64,000 bases of DNA from Chondrus crispus (GCF_000350225.1 NW_005179069.1:248765-312764); one strand, 5' to 3'; positions 52,713 to 63,500 are shown, counted from the first letter of the stretch. Notes: generated by a model from the sequence alone, not told the origin. Program-made: numbers and translations.

Positions 52713-53555
52713 TCACATCTTGGCCCTCTGCGGTGCGTCCATCCTCCTGGAGATATCCTGCGCGACGACCCTTGCGCCGGTAACCTTGGACACATATACG
52801 GCCTCTCCGACCAAATCCCTCCTGCGCAGCATCTCGATCAAGCAGTCGGCGACGTCCGCCCCTTCCATAATGCCCGTATACTTGGCCGTATTCCCCTCGG
52901 TCGAAACCGTCTTCCCCATGCCCACATCCGCCCAGCCCGGACACAAGCAGTGTATCCGCACGCCCCTCTCCCAGCACGCGTTGCGCATACTCTTCGTGTA
53001 CCCCACAACGCCGAACTTACTCGCGGAATAAATCGGTGCGATGGGCATTTCAAACACGCCGCCCGCCGACGCGACGTTAACAATGACGCGCTCGCCGTCG
53101 CCGCCGACCTCTGCGAAGGCGTGCAGCGCGGCCTCTGTGGCGCGGATGACGGCCTTCAAGTTGACGTCCAGGGTCAAGTCGATCTCGCGCTCGTCTGCGA
53201 CGCCGGCGTTGTTGACGACGGTGTCCAGGCCTCCGAACGCGCGCGCGGCCTCGCGCATGGAGGCCGCGACCTGGGCGGGGTCGCGCACGTCCGTGCGCAC
53301 GTAGCGCACCTGCTGCGCGGGCGTGGCGCGGCGCGCCAGCAAGTGGGCCACGACGGCCGCGCCGGTGGCCTCGTCCGCCACGTCCGCCACCGCGACGGCC
53401 GCGCACCCGCGCGCCACCAACGCCTCCGCCATCGCCAGGCCGAGCCCGCGCGCGCCGCCGCTCAGCCACACCTTGCGCGCGCGCACCGCCAGGCGCTTGC
53501 TCGCGTACGGCGGCGCGCGCGACACGCGCGTCTTCAGCTCGCCCTTGATGGCCAT
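52713..53555 (-). CDS. short-chain dehydrogenase/reductase
   Basis: 280 residues from MAIKGELKTRV at 53555. An upstream in-frame ATG at 53735 would add 60 residues of GTATAC-repeat translation and is unlikely. Classical SDR Rossmann fold: cofactor motif SGGARGLGLAMAEAL (Gly-rich), VADVADE and TDVRDP, then VVNNAGVADE, catalytic Ser in VNVASAGGVFE and YxxxK in YSASKFGVVGYTK, followed by CLCPGWADVGMGK. The layout is closest to 15-hydroxyprostaglandin-dehydrogenase-like NAD-dependent enzymes. The substrate cannot be told from sequence. Very high GC (CpG-rich) in the first half compared with neighbours. Confidence 0.88.
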   Translation of the reverse strand: MAIKGELKTRVSRAPPYASKRLAVRARKVWLSGGARGLGLAMAEALVARGCAAVAVADVADEATGAAVVAHLLARRATPAQQVRYVRTDVRDPAQVAASMREAARAFGGLDTVVNNAGVADEREIDLTLDVNLKAVIRATEAALHAFAEVGGDGERVIVNVASAGGVFEMPIAPIYSASKFGVVGYTKSMRNACWERGVRIHCLCPGWADVGMGKTVSTEGNTAKYTGIMEGADVADCLIEMLRRRDLVGEAVYVSKVTGARVVAQDISRRMDAPQRAKM

Positions 53556-53654
53556 CGGTGTGGCGGGCGAGGTGCGTGGCAAGCGGCGGAAAGGGTCGGA
53601 GGTGCAGGGGGGTGCAGGGGGTGTTCTTTGTTTGCAGGGCTGGATTGAATCATA

Positions 53655-53705
53655 TCGGGGTACAGTATACCGTACAGTATACCGTACCCAAGGGTACAGT
53701 ATACG
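53655..53705. repeat. GTATAC/GTAC repeat cluster
   Basis: GGTACAGTATACCGTACAGTATACCGTACC and a further GGTACAGTATAC. An imperfect palindromic array in the dehydrogenase promoter region. Confidence 0.7.
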
Positions 53706-53753
53706 GATTGATCTTGCTGGTTCATACTTTACCATGAACCAGCAAGATCAATC
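53706..53753. repeat. 20-bp perfect inverted repeat
   Basis: Arms 53706-53725 and 53734-53753 (GATTGATCTTGCTGGTTCAT and complement) around 8 nt. It ends 6 bp before the TSD of PIF element 2. Confidence 0.9.
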
Positions 53754-53955
53754 CCCTGTTAGAGCATCCCCACGGGCGAGTGTAAAATGCTAAATATTTT
53801 AGAAACTTGGCGAGCCTTGATTGGCCTCTCGCTATTATACACCTTTGCTTTTTTAAGACCTTGCCGAGAACTGCATTGACCTGCAGGTCAACCCCACCGG
53901 CAAAAAACCGCACCCTCCTACTTGTGAAGTGCATGCTCCTACTCACTGAAGTCCG

Positions 53956-55284
53956 ATGCAAACGCCTTCACAACCTCCACGGAGTACCATTGGCATCTCT
54001 GACTTCGTGGAGGACGACATTCTCGATATTGTTGAGGATGTTTTGTCCTCGGACAGCGACAGTGAGCCCCCAAAACACAAAGGCTCTTATCCGGGGAAAA
54101 AGCCAAATGTCGAGCGCAATCGAGAGCGAGGTGCGCAACTGCTGTTCCAAGACTACTTCAGTGAAACTCCAACCTATAATGGATCTATGTTTCAGAGGCG
54201 TTTCCGAATAACAAAACAGCGCTTCATGGAAATTTTCGATGTACTCCAATCGGACCGCTTTTTTACTCAGCAGAAAGACTGTACAGGTAAACTGGGTCTA
54301 AGTGGACTACAGAAAGCGACAGCTGCTATCAGGGTTATGGCATATGGCGGAGCTAGTGATGCATTGGACGAATATTTAAGAATAGCTTCGTCAACAGTAG
54401 ACATTTGCTTGCGCAAGTTTGTGGAACTTTTGCTGCGAAACTATGAGGAAACGTACCTTCGCAGTCCCACAGCATCAGATTTGAGATTGCTGCTGTCGCG
54501 ATCCTCTGATAGAGGGTTTCCGGGTAAACTAGGCAGTCTAGATTGCTGCAAATGGCACTGGAAAAACTGTCCTACAGGGTGGCATGGTCAATTTGAAGGG
54601 AAAGAAGGTAAACCGACTATCACTCTGGAGGCCATTTGTGATGACACTCTGTGGATCTGGCACTGTTTTTTCGGAATGCCTGGTGCATCAAACGACATAA
54701 ATGTGCTCAACAATTCCACGTTGCTGAGCAAAATCGCAAGCGGGACATATCCACCTCCATTGCAATATATCATAAATGGACAAGAGCGAAATATCCCTTA
54801 TTGGCTCGTAGACGGCATTTATCCGAAATGGCCCTGCTTTGTCCACTCTATTGCTGAGCCAGGTACTCCTAAAGAAAAACTGTTCTCAAACAGACAAGAG
54901 TCAGAGCGAAAAGATGTGGAGCGCGCATTCGGGGTTCTCCAGGCAAAGTGGCATGTTATTGCAAGACCAGGCCGCTTCTGGAATATCGACTTTATGCACA
55001 AGGTAATGAAGTCTTGCATCATATTGCATAACATGTGTGTTGAGGACAGGGTTGTGCACTGTGACACAGACAATGACGCATTCGATCTAGGGGGCGATAT
55101 AAATTTACCAATGTGGGGGAGCTCAAGTGATAGTACTGTAGTGACAGCTGCAGCTCCCGATAGTATTGAGGCACTTTGCGCCGCAAGTGCTTTTACGAGT
55201 AATGCTGTCGAGTACTTGAACACAAAAAAGCTCGTCATGGACCACCTGTGGGATCATGCAGGCAGCCACGAGCTTGAATATTAG
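53956..55284 (+). CDS. PIF/Harbinger transposase (plant-transposon type), element 2
   Basis: 442 residues, uninterrupted. An acidic N-terminus (DFVEDDILDIVEDVLSSDSDSE) is followed by LFQDYFSETPTYNGSMFQRRFRITKQRF, a helical DNA-binding part (GLSGLQKATAAIRVMAYGGASDALDEYLRIASSTV), and the DDE core: Asp in LGSLDCCKWHWKNCP, the FGMPGASNDINVL block, Asp in YWLVDGIYPKWP and Glu in RKDVERAFGVLQAKW. This is the 'Plant transposon protein' subgroup, clearly different from the transposase of element 1. It ends tail to tail with its partner, TAG overlapping the other gene's TAA. Confidence 0.92.
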   Translation: MQTPSQPPRSTIGISDFVEDDILDIVEDVLSSDSDSEPPKHKGSYPGKKPNVERNRERGAQLLFQDYFSETPTYNGSMFQRRFRITKQRFMEIFDVLQSDRFFTQQKDCTGKLGLSGLQKATAAIRVMAYGGASDALDEYLRIASSTVDICLRKFVELLLRNYEETYLRSPTASDLRLLLSRSSDRGFPGKLGSLDCCKWHWKNCPTGWHGQFEGKEGKPTITLEAICDDTLWIWHCFFGMPGASNDINVLNNSTLLSKIASGTYPPPLQYIINGQERNIPYWLVDGIYPKWPCFVHSIAEPGTPKEKLFSNRQESERKDVERAFGVLQAKWHVIARPGRFWNIDFMHKVMKSCIILHNMCVEDRVVHCDTDNDAFDLGGDINLPMWGSSSDSTVVTAAAPDSIEALCAASAFTSNAVEYLNTKKLVMDHLWDHAGSHELEY

Positions 55285-56432
55285 AGGTTTGTCGTACCAT
55301 TGGAACCTGTATCATTGCCCAGGGAACTGACCAAATCGAACACTGTGCTATCATTACCAGAATGTGGCGTTGCAGTAGGCATTCTGCTTTCCGATGATTC
55401 ACCGGTATCGGTCAAACGAGACCGAATTTTCTGTAAAGCTTCCGTACGGAGCAAATTGTAGTACTCTATCGTCTCTGCCCGGTTGCATTCCTGCGGAGCG
55501 CTTGAAAATAGCAGCAATTCGTTGTGCCGCTCCAGGGCTTCATTGCGAGCTCGTTGTAGGGAAACAGCTTCTGCTGCAATTTTCAGCTTTTTGTGCCGTG
55601 CATCCTCCATTTTTGCCATTTGTTTGGCCCTTTTTCGTCCGATTGGGCGTTGCATGCCACTCTTTACTACCTGCCGGCTGCTCTCCTCGTCGTCCGTGTC
55701 AGCCTTCTGCGCTACATCTTCTGTACAAAGACCACCATCTCGACCTCCACCCACTGTACTCTGGTTACTGTTTCCACTCGAAGTTGACATACTGTACTTT
55801 GGATGATCTTTAAGCAATCGCCATACTTGTAAAAATTTGAATACCCGACCACACTCGTCAGTGGCAGAAGACATTGCTACGCCATTATAAATTCCCGTAG
55901 CCATCCTTTCTATATCGACGTCCGACACACCTGTGGGTTTTTCCATGTAGACACAGCGCACAGAGCCATTAAACTTCATGCAAGACTTATGCAAAAGCTT
56001 GCAACGTGCCTTAAGGGAATCTGGAGTTCTTTGTTCAGAAGCAGGGCTACGGAGGCGGTTATAAACTTCCTCAATCCGTTCGTAAAATGCCTGGGACTTT
56101 TGCTCACTCCCAATGATGGGATCCTGGGATACACGCACCCAAGCTCGAGCTAGCACGAGATCGTCCTGTGTAGAATAGTTAGAACCACGAGACCGACCAG
56201 GTGCTGGATTTGAGATGGCATCTGACGATATCGAAGGGATCGAAGTATGCGTGGGTGTGAGGACAGGGGCGGAAACAGGAAAGAGAGGAGGTGCAATAGG
56301 AACGCCTGGGATTGCGTCGGCGATCGAAGTTTGTGTGGGGGTGGTTAAAGGGACAGGGACAGGAAAGAGACGGGGTTCACAAGAAGCGGCTGCGGCTGTG
56401 TCGGGGATCGCGTTTGATTCGAGTTCGCCCAT
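55281..56432 (-). CDS. Myb-like/trihelix partner protein, element 2
   Basis: 383 residues if started at ATG 56432. The open frame extends to 56633, but only a GTG is available there and a stop lies just upstream. A Ser/Pro/Thr-rich N-terminus precedes a Myb-like trihelix domain (NYSTQDDLVLARAWVRVSQDPIIGSEQKSQAFYERIEEVYNRL) and the NAM-associated C-terminal type region (SLKARCKLLHKSCMKFNGSVR, CGRVFKFLQVWRLLKDHPKYS). A Lys/Arg-rich coiled coil (KRAKQMAKMEDARHKKLKIAAEAV) ends it. It is the DNA-binding partner needed by transposases of this group. Confidence 0.82.
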   Translation of the reverse strand: MGELESNAIPDTAAAASCEPRLFPVPVPLTTPTQTSIADAIPGVPIAPPLFPVSAPVLTPTHTSIPSISSDAISNPAPGRSRGSNYSTQDDLVLARAWVRVSQDPIIGSEQKSQAFYERIEEVYNRLRSPASEQRTPDSLKARCKLLHKSCMKFNGSVRCVYMEKPTGVSDVDIERMATGIYNGVAMSSATDECGRVFKFLQVWRLLKDHPKYSMSTSSGNSNQSTVGGGRDGGLCTEDVAQKADTDDEESSRQVVKSGMQRPIGRKRAKQMAKMEDARHKKLKIAAEAVSLQRARNEALERHNELLLFSSAPQECNRAETIEYYNLLRTEALQKIRSRLTDTGESSESRMPTATPHSGNDSTVFDLVSSLGNDTGSNGTTNL

Positions 56433-56815
56433 ACTGCTAGTGACGGCTGTCCCTTCGAAAGACGTAGGGTGGCTGCCAGACAAACTTACGTTTGGTGCAG
56501 ATATGGACAGGATGGGGAGGAGTGTTGGTGGAGACTCTCCTCTCCACTGGAGAGAGAGGCTCAACTTCAAGACCCCTTCAACCAACTTTGACTTCGCGGG
56601 AAAATGGAATTTGAACCAATCAGCGTTCGCCACCTCAAATGCATAGTTCTAAATTTTGGTGCTATATTCTCGATTTTTACAACCCGAATTTATCTCGATG
56701 TAAAAAATAATGCATCTTTTCGAAACGGTGGGAGTAGTGAAGAGGGGTGTAAAATATTAAAGTTGTAAAAATTCGTTTTTTTACAACTTTAGCCTCACTG
56801 GTGGGGATGCTCTTA

Positions 56816-57300
56816 ACAGCTAACATTAGCCCACGACTAGTGCCTCGTGTAAGACGTGTACACGGGTACAAGCGGGAGAGGAATACACACGTGTACACCG
56901 CGCCGTCTTCTCTTCATACCACGTGTGATACGTGGACAATGTGTACACTGGGCAATGTGTACACGTCCACACGCTCATCACCAATTAGGCGCAGCGTGTG
57001 CTCGTTGTCGTGCACGTTTCGTAGTGAGTGAGTAGCGCACTAAACCGAGTCAAGTGGGGTCTACAGTATTTACTTTGCTAATTTATTTGGGAGATTTTGC
57101 AACTTTTCCGATTTCATCCGTCTGTTGCCACCAAAATCCACCTGATCGCCCCCCTAAACGCAACATTATCTCAATTTATATGACAACCAGGGACAACCCG
57201 ACAAACCTCTCAGATCGCCTCGTCAAACAGATCCCTCGAGCTTTCGAGATTACCCTCGTGATGGTCTAATTGTTCTTTTAACTGCACCCCCTCACCCCAC
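56816..57300. other. intergenic with ACGTG-rich cluster
   Basis: About 56850-56980 contains repeated ACGTGT/ACACGT elements, including CACACGTGTACACC, CCACGTGTGATACGTGG and several TGTACAC. These resemble G-box-like promoter elements 400-530 bp upstream of the topoisomerase gene. Function is inferred only. Confidence 0.4.
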
Positions 57301-57310
57301 GCCCTTCACG

Positions 57311-57371
57311 CCCCCCCTCCCCCCCCCCCCTCCCCCCCCCCCCCCCCCCCCCCCCTCCCCCCCCCCCCCCC
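57311..57371. repeat. poly-C tract upstream of topoisomerase gene
   Basis: 61 nt of C with only three T interruptions, ending 15 nt before the first ATG. The complementary strand is a G-run with strong G-quadruplex potential. Confidence 0.9.
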
Positions 57372-57386
57372 GCCTCCTCCGCCTTC

Positions 57387-60185
57387 ATGCACGCCTTGCG
57401 CCGAGCGCTGGTCCATCTCCCCACCATGCGTCTCGCCCTGTTCCTCCCCTCACCGCCTCTTCTGCGCCGCGGCCGCCACCCTCTCTGCGCCCGCCAGGCC
57501 ACCACGGCCTCCGCTGCGCCGGACCCCGCTCTCGTCATCGTCGAGAGCCCGGCCAAGGCCGCCACCATCCAGAAGATCCTTCCCGAGTCTCGCTACCGCG
57601 TGCGCTCGTGCGTGGGGCACGTGCGCGAGCTGCCGGGCTCGGCGAAGCGCATCCCGGCCAAGTACAAGCGCGAGCCGTGGGCGAAGCTGGGCGTCGACGT
57701 CGCCGACGACTTCCGCCCTTTGTACGTCCTCATCGCGGGCAAGCAGACCATCATCTCGCACCTCAAGGCAGACCTCAAGAACAGCGCGGAGCTCATCCTC
57801 GCCACGGACGAGGACCGAGAGGGCGAGGCCATCTCGTGGCACCTTACCGAGCTCCTCAAGCCCACCGTCCCCGTGCGCCGCGCCGTCTTCCACGAGATTA
57901 CCCCGGACGCCATCGAGTTTGCCTTCCGCAACTGCCGCGACATCGACCTCAACCTCGTCCATGCCCAGGAGACCCGCCGCGTCCTGGACCGCCTCGCGGG
58001 CTACACCATGAGCCCGCTGCTGTGGAAGAAGATCGCGAAGGGGCTCTCCGCCGGAAGGGTCCAGAGCGTCGCCATGTCCGCCATTGTCCGCCGCGAGCTG
58101 GCCAGGCTCGCCTTCGTGCCCGCGCGCTACGCAGGCTGCACCGCCCGCTTCGAGGGCCCCGACCGCCCTGTCGTCGCCACTCTCAGCACCGTCGATGCCG
58201 TTCGCATGGTCCGCGGCTCCGATTTTGACGACCATACGGGGGCGCTTACCGCTCGCGCCACCGCCAAGAACATTCCTGTCTTTGACCGCCCCGCGCTCGA
58301 GAGCCTCGTCGCCGCGCTTGAGTTGGCGGACGCGCGCGTCGCCGCCGTGGACAAAAAGCGCACCACGCGCAGCCCGCCCAGGCCGCTCATCACTTCCACG
58401 CTGCAGCAGGAGTGCGGCAACAAGCTCGGCTTTGGCGCCGGCCGCACCATGCGCGTCGCCCAAAAATTGTACGAGAACGGTCACATCACCTACATGCGCA
58501 CGGACAACCCTAACTTGAGCGATCAGGCCGTCGCCGCGTGTCGCACATGTGTAGAGGCATTGTACGGGAAGAAGGCGGTTTGGGATGGCAAGGGGCCGCC
58601 GAGGGTGCCCAAGCCCAAGGCTGCACAGGCGGCGCATGAGGCTATCCGACCGGCGGGGAGCACGTTCACTCTGCCGGAAGACTTGCCGCCGGGCTTGGAG
58701 CGCGATGAAATCGCCGTGTACAGCTTGATTTTCAAACGCACCCTCGCGTCGCAAATGGTCGGCGCCAAGCTGGATCAGACTACAATCAAGATTCAAGTCC
58801 AGGCCAAGGGAGACGCCCCGTGCAGGAAAGTCGAGTTTAAGGCTACAGGCAGCGTGGTCGTCGATCCCGGTTTTCTGCGAGCGTATCAGTCGGAAGACGT
58901 TGTTCAGACACCGGGAGCTTTTCTTCCATCGGTCGTGGAAGGGGACAAGCTAGTCGGGTCGAATGTCGCAGTGCTTGAACATGAAACAAAGCCACCGGCG
59001 CGATACAACGACGCGTCTCTGGTCAAGGATTTGGAGGAACTTGGCGTGGGGAGGCCTAGCACCTATGCCAGCATCATTGAAAAGCTTATCGCGAGGGGAT
59101 ACGTCTTTCGGGGGCGGATGCTGGGAGAGAACAAGTCAGTTCCTCCGAGGGCTTTGCTACCAAGTTTAACTGCGTTCGCTGTGGAGAAGCTGCTTTCCAA
59201 GCACTTTTCGTCATTTGTGGATGCCGAATTCACGGCCAAGATGGAAGAGGCATTGGATGAAATTGCAGGCGGTAGTGCAGAGCGGACGCACTATCTGCGA
59301 CAGTACTATTGCGGTGAAGATGGCCTTGCAGCATCCGTGGAACGCACAGAGAAGGAAATTGATGCTAGCGTCTTCCGACAAATTTTGCTTCCCAACATGC
59401 CACCCGAAATGTTGGCTTCGGCTGCGAAGGCGGGAAAGAAAGTAGACAAAGCGAAGACGGCAAAGGCGAGGGCCAGTTCTAGCAGCTCGTCTGGCAGTGA
59501 CGGTGAGTCCGAAACGGACTGGTCAAACACCAAAGTTTTAGTAAGCTCATACGGCCCCTACGTCGAGCAAAACGGCGTGGTGGTTGCGTCCCTTCCAAAA
59601 TTGACACTGGCAGACGACCTAACCGCTGACCGGCTGGAAACCGTGCTGCAACTGGCCCAGGACCCTGAGCTTGGCACAGACCCGAAGAGTGGAATGCCTG
59701 TATTACTCAAGACCTCAAGGTATGGACCGTACGTGCAGTTGGGAAGAGAAAACGACTACGCCGGGGGCACCAAGCCCAAGCGCTCTAGTCTGTTTCCGGG
59801 CATGGACGTCGGTACGTTGACGATAGATCTTGCCTTAAAGCTTCTCAGTCTCCCGCGCTTGCTGGGTACCCATCCCAAGTCGGGAAATGAGGTACGAGCT
59901 GCTATGGGACCGTACGGTCCCTATGTCGTGCATGATGGTACGTATGTTTCTTTGAAGAAAGATGTGCACAACGTTTTGGAGATCAGCTTTGACGAAGCGA
60001 TGGAATTGATATCTGCGTCTGAATATCGAAAGGAAGTACGCCGGGAAAAGCAGGCGTTGAAGAAGGCTGAAGTGCAAGCGAAGAAAAAGGAAAAAGGTAC
60101 GTCAAGCCCAAAAGTCAAGCGAAGCGCCAAAGGAGGTGCGTCAGCGAAAAGAAAAACGACTGCAAAGCAAAAAAGCGTCGCGTAA
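57387..60185 (+). CDS. topA: DNA topoisomerase I, bacterial type IA, organellar
   Basis: 932 residues. Relaxes negatively supercoiled DNA through a transient 5'-phosphotyrosine. The first ~45 residues are Arg/Ala/Leu-rich without acids (MHALRRALVHLPTMRLALFL...), an organelle presequence. A second ATG at 57426 would still keep most of it. The TOPRIM domain follows with VIVESPAKA (Glu53) and LATDEDREGEAISWH (about 139-152). The catalytic Tyr369 is in GHITYMRTDNPNLS, with conserved GLSAGRVQSVAM and GVGRPSTYASII blocks. The C-terminus carries three cyanobacterial-style repeats (SSYGPYVEQNG, SRYGPYVQLGR, GPYGPYVVHDGTYVSLKK) and a Lys-rich tail. This layout and the presequence point to plastid and/or mitochondrial DNA. 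Intronless. Confidence 0.92.
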   Translation: MHALRRALVHLPTMRLALFLPSPPLLRRGRHPLCARQATTASAAPDPALVIVESPAKAATIQKILPESRYRVRSCVGHVRELPGSAKRIPAKYKREPWAKLGVDVADDFRPLYVLIAGKQTIISHLKADLKNSAELILATDEDREGEAISWHLTELLKPTVPVRRAVFHEITPDAIEFAFRNCRDIDLNLVHAQETRRVLDRLAGYTMSPLLWKKIAKGLSAGRVQSVAMSAIVRRELARLAFVPARYAGCTARFEGPDRPVVATLSTVDAVRMVRGSDFDDHTGALTARATAKNIPVFDRPALESLVAALELADARVAAVDKKRTTRSPPRPLITSTLQQECGNKLGFGAGRTMRVAQKLYENGHITYMRTDNPNLSDQAVAACRTCVEALYGKKAVWDGKGPPRVPKPKAAQAAHEAIRPAGSTFTLPEDLPPGLERDEIAVYSLIFKRTLASQMVGAKLDQTTIKIQVQAKGDAPCRKVEFKATGSVVVDPGFLRAYQSEDVVQTPGAFLPSVVEGDKLVGSNVAVLEHETKPPARYNDASLVKDLEELGVGRPSTYASIIEKLIARGYVFRGRMLGENKSVPPRALLPSLTAFAVEKLLSKHFSSFVDAEFTAKMEEALDEIAGGSAERTHYLRQYYCGEDGLAASVERTEKEIDASVFRQILLPNMPPEMLASAAKAGKKVDKAKTAKARASSSSSSGSDGESETDWSNTKVLVSSYGPYVEQNGVVVASLPKLTLADDLTADRLETVLQLAQDPELGTDPKSGMPVLLKTSRYGPYVQLGRENDYAGGTKPKRSSLFPGMDVGTLTIDLALKLLSLPRLLGTHPKSGNEVRAAMGPYGPYVVHDGTYVSLKKDVHNVLEISFDEAMELISASEYRKEVRREKQALKKAEVQAKKKEKGTSSPKVKRSAKGGASAKRKTTAKQKSVA

Positions 60186-60589
60186 AACACAAGGGTGAGA
60201 GTGAGAAATTCTCCAAGAAGGAGTGCAGTAGTATTTTCCGTTACCAAGCTTTTCGAGGTTGGCTTTGGCTTTTTATCAGAGGCCAGAACGTGGTCTTATG
60301 AAGTTAGGCCTCGAGGAGCGAAATTAATAGGTATTTTTACATTTTAACTTTGTCGGAGTGACCGCGGTTCGAAGTCCGTTTTCAGAATTGTAACAAGTCT
60401 ACGAGTGCACGGGAGGGGGGAACCGCCAGAGATAGAATTACACTTCAAGAAAAGAGGAAGGGAAGGCGAAATTGTTTGCGGGGTAGAGTGACAATGAGCT
60501 TTTAAAAAATCGGTAAACTGAAGGGGAAAACTGTTACTATCGAAAACTAAGGGTGTCTGCGCAGGGAAGTGGGAATATATTTGCACACC
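60186..60589. other. intergenic, convergent 3' ends
   Basis: 404 bp between the topoisomerase and eEF3 gene ends. No gene seen. Confidence 0.6.
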
Positions 60590-63500
60590 CTAGAATCCCT
60601 CTTCAGAGTCAGTTCCATTAATGCCTTCGTAGTATTCACCGGAAGCTTTTTGGGCAGCGCGCTTGCGGTCCAGCTTCTTCTTTTCCTGGCGGGACATCTT
60701 CTTCTTCGTGCGGCGAGCCTTCACCTTGACGGTGTTGCCATACGCATCCGTGGTTTCAGTGATTTGCTTGACCTCGATCTTGTCCTTTTCCGCGTTCTTG
60801 GTCCAATCCAAATCACCTTCCAGGTTGAGCCTGGCCGGTTCAGTTTCCGTTGCGGGGGTCAGGTTCCAGACTTCGGGGCAAACCTCTCCAGTGAATTCGG
60901 AGTTATGCGAAATGATAACCACTCCACCTTCAAATGCTTTGATGGCGTAGGTGAGGGCAACGAGAGACTCCCTGTCCAGATAGTTAGTCGGCTCATCGAG
61001 GACGATGAGATGAGGACAGTTCCAGAGGGAGGCGGCGAGCGCAACCTTGACCTTCTGGCCTCCAGAGAGGGCTCCGAGGCGGCAATGCGTACCGAACTCA
61101 CGGTTGAGGCCAACGTTCTCCAAATGCGTCTCAACATTAGCAGCCGTCAACGGCATGGTGAAAGCAGACGCGCGGGAAGCAACCTTTTCGTCAACCGACT
61201 TAATAGCCTTACCCCATCCCATTGACTCCAACTTGTCCAGGGACAACCAGGCAGTCCACGTGGTGGGCTTGCCCTCCCACTTGACTTCATACTCGTAGTC
61301 GTTCTTGGTACCCTTCTTGGTGCGACGCTGCGAAGTGAGGCGGTCAACCTTCAGCTTCTCGCGGTGCTCCTTCTCGTCCTCAGATATCCAGACATACGAT
61401 ACAGGTGTCTTCATCAATTTGAGCTCCTCATCGCTCACCTGCATAGTGTCCTTCTGAAGAGCCTCACGATCCTCACCGTACGCATAGCGCCACCGGATGT
61501 ACTCGTTGGGCGTCTTCTCCAAATGATTCTCAATGTGATGGAACGCATGCTGGGCAATGTAGCCAATACGGGCGTTGGCATGCTTCCACACATTTCCTGA
61601 GTCGGGCTCCAACTCCCCTGTCAACAGCTTGACAATAGTGGACTTTCCGGCACCATTGGGACCGATACAAGCAACACGTGAGGCAAGGGAACAACGAATG
61701 GTGACGCCGGCAATCTGCGGGCGGCTGGCGCTGGGGTACGTGAAGATGACGTTGTCCATCTTAATGATGGCCTTACCCTTGGAGGTGATGCCATCCAAGT
61801 TTCCTGGCTTGGGAAACTTAAACTTGAGCTTGGTCTCCTTGAGCTCAAAGTAGGTCCTCGCCTTGGGGACCTTCTTGACAAATTCGGTCAAGTTGCCCTT
61901 GTGCAGCTTGAGCTTCAGATTTTCAATCTGGATGATATGAGTGCAGCAATTGTTCAATAGCCCCTTATCGTGTGAAACGATGATGCTCGTGACGTCCTTG
62001 AGGTTATTCAAGTAGTCCTCGACCCACTTAACGTTGATGACATCAAGATGGTTGGTGGGTTCATCAAGGAGAAGGATGTCGGCATTTTGGAGCATGGCAC
62101 GTGCGAGGGCCAGCTTCATGCGCCAGCCGCCGGACAAAAAGGAAACGGACCCCTCAACCATGAGCTTTGTGAAACCAACCGAGCTGAGAACATTCTGGAT
62201 GGTCTCGCGGGGAATGTCGCAGGCACGGATGGCCTCATCGGCAAAGATATAGTCAAGGACGTTGAGATGGGACAGCTCTCCGAGAATGTCAGCCTCAACA
62301 AAGACGGTCTTGACCTCATCCGGAGGCGGGAAACCCTCAACCTGACCGTTGGCGATGGCGCGCATGAGCGTGGTCTTACCGCACTCATTGGGTCCCAAGA
62401 GGCCATAGCGGAAACCTCTCTTGAGGCGAAGGTCAGTGTTGTTGAGAAGGACCTTTGAACCGTAGGCGAGGGAGAACTTGCAGCGGCAGAGCTCTTCGGC
62501 GTCCTCCTCTTCTTCCTCCTCGTCGACAATGGTCATGTATTTGGTGCAGCGAGAAAGCATGTCCTTGCCTGACCAGCTGTATCAGGCGCTCGCGAAAGGA
62601 GTGAGAATGGGGACGACACAGACGTTCCACTCCTCAATTTCGAGGGCCTGATTGGAAATAAGGACAGTGACCTCCTTGCAGATAAAGTCAAGGGCGGCCT
62701 CAAACATGGGACCTGTGGTTCCGGCTGCACCACCGATGCTCTCCTCAAGAGTCTTGAGGACGGTATCCCTCTGGACCCTTCGGGGTTCCGGGGCCATGCC
62801 TTCACCCTTGGAGGCACCGTCCAAAACTTCGACACCCTCGGCGCACACGGCGCGGGCCTCCGGATCGGAAATCTCATCCGAGGCACGCTTGAGGGCGGGC
62901 ATGAGGGTGGGAATAAACGGCTCGACGTCACTGGGGCGCTCGACGAGCTTAGCCATGTTAGTGATAATCTTAGCTGAGATACGCTTAAGTGGAGTGGAGC
63001 GCGTCTGGAAGGCACGCTTGAGCAAAGGCACAGTGATAGCGAGGGCATTGCACTCGATCTGTGCCACAAAAGTGGTGGCGGCAAGCTTGTAAATGGCATC
63101 CTCGACCTCAATGGGGTTGCCCAGAGCCGACATGAGATGCGGGACTAGAGGCTTGACGTCGGGGTTATCGATACCCTCGCACATCTTGGCCATGGCCCGC
63201 TTTGAGCCCTCCGACAGCGCGGCCCTGGACTCACACATGAGCGGGGCGACGGCCGGGACCAAATCGGGCATGCAGGAGCCAATCTCGTGTGGGGCGTCCG
63301 TGGCGACCTTGGTGATGAGGCCGAGGGCACCAGCCTGGGTCTGCCACTTGGCCTGCAAGCTCAGTCCGTTCACAAGGGTGGACAAGCACACGGCGCGCTT
63401 AGCGACCGGGTTGAGCATATCGACAATGGCGGTGGCCACTCTGCCGGAGATATTCTGAACGTTCTTCGAGTTCTTATCAGCCATCAAGGTAAGGACGTGT

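Larger units (their letters stand above)
53762..56812 (+). mobile_element. PIF/Harbinger element 2, complete, TSD TTA
   Basis: Left terminus GAGCATCCCCACGGGCGAG and right terminus (complement) GAGCATCCCCACCAGTGAG, flanked by TTA at 53759-53761 and 56813-56815, the canonical 3-bp target of PIF/Harbinger. 3051 bp holding a transposase and a Myb-like gene, convergent with overlapping stop codons (55281-55284). Both frames are open. Confidence 0.92.

Noticed and set aside
52533-53648. 371-codon plus-strand frame opposite the dehydrogenase
   Set aside because: Shadow of the high-GC SDR gene; Arg/His/Ala-rich with no domain.
57450-58796. 448-codon minus-strand frame opposite the topoisomerase gene
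   Set aside because: Mirror frame of a GC-rich coding region. The plus strand encodes an unmistakable topoisomerase with all motifs.
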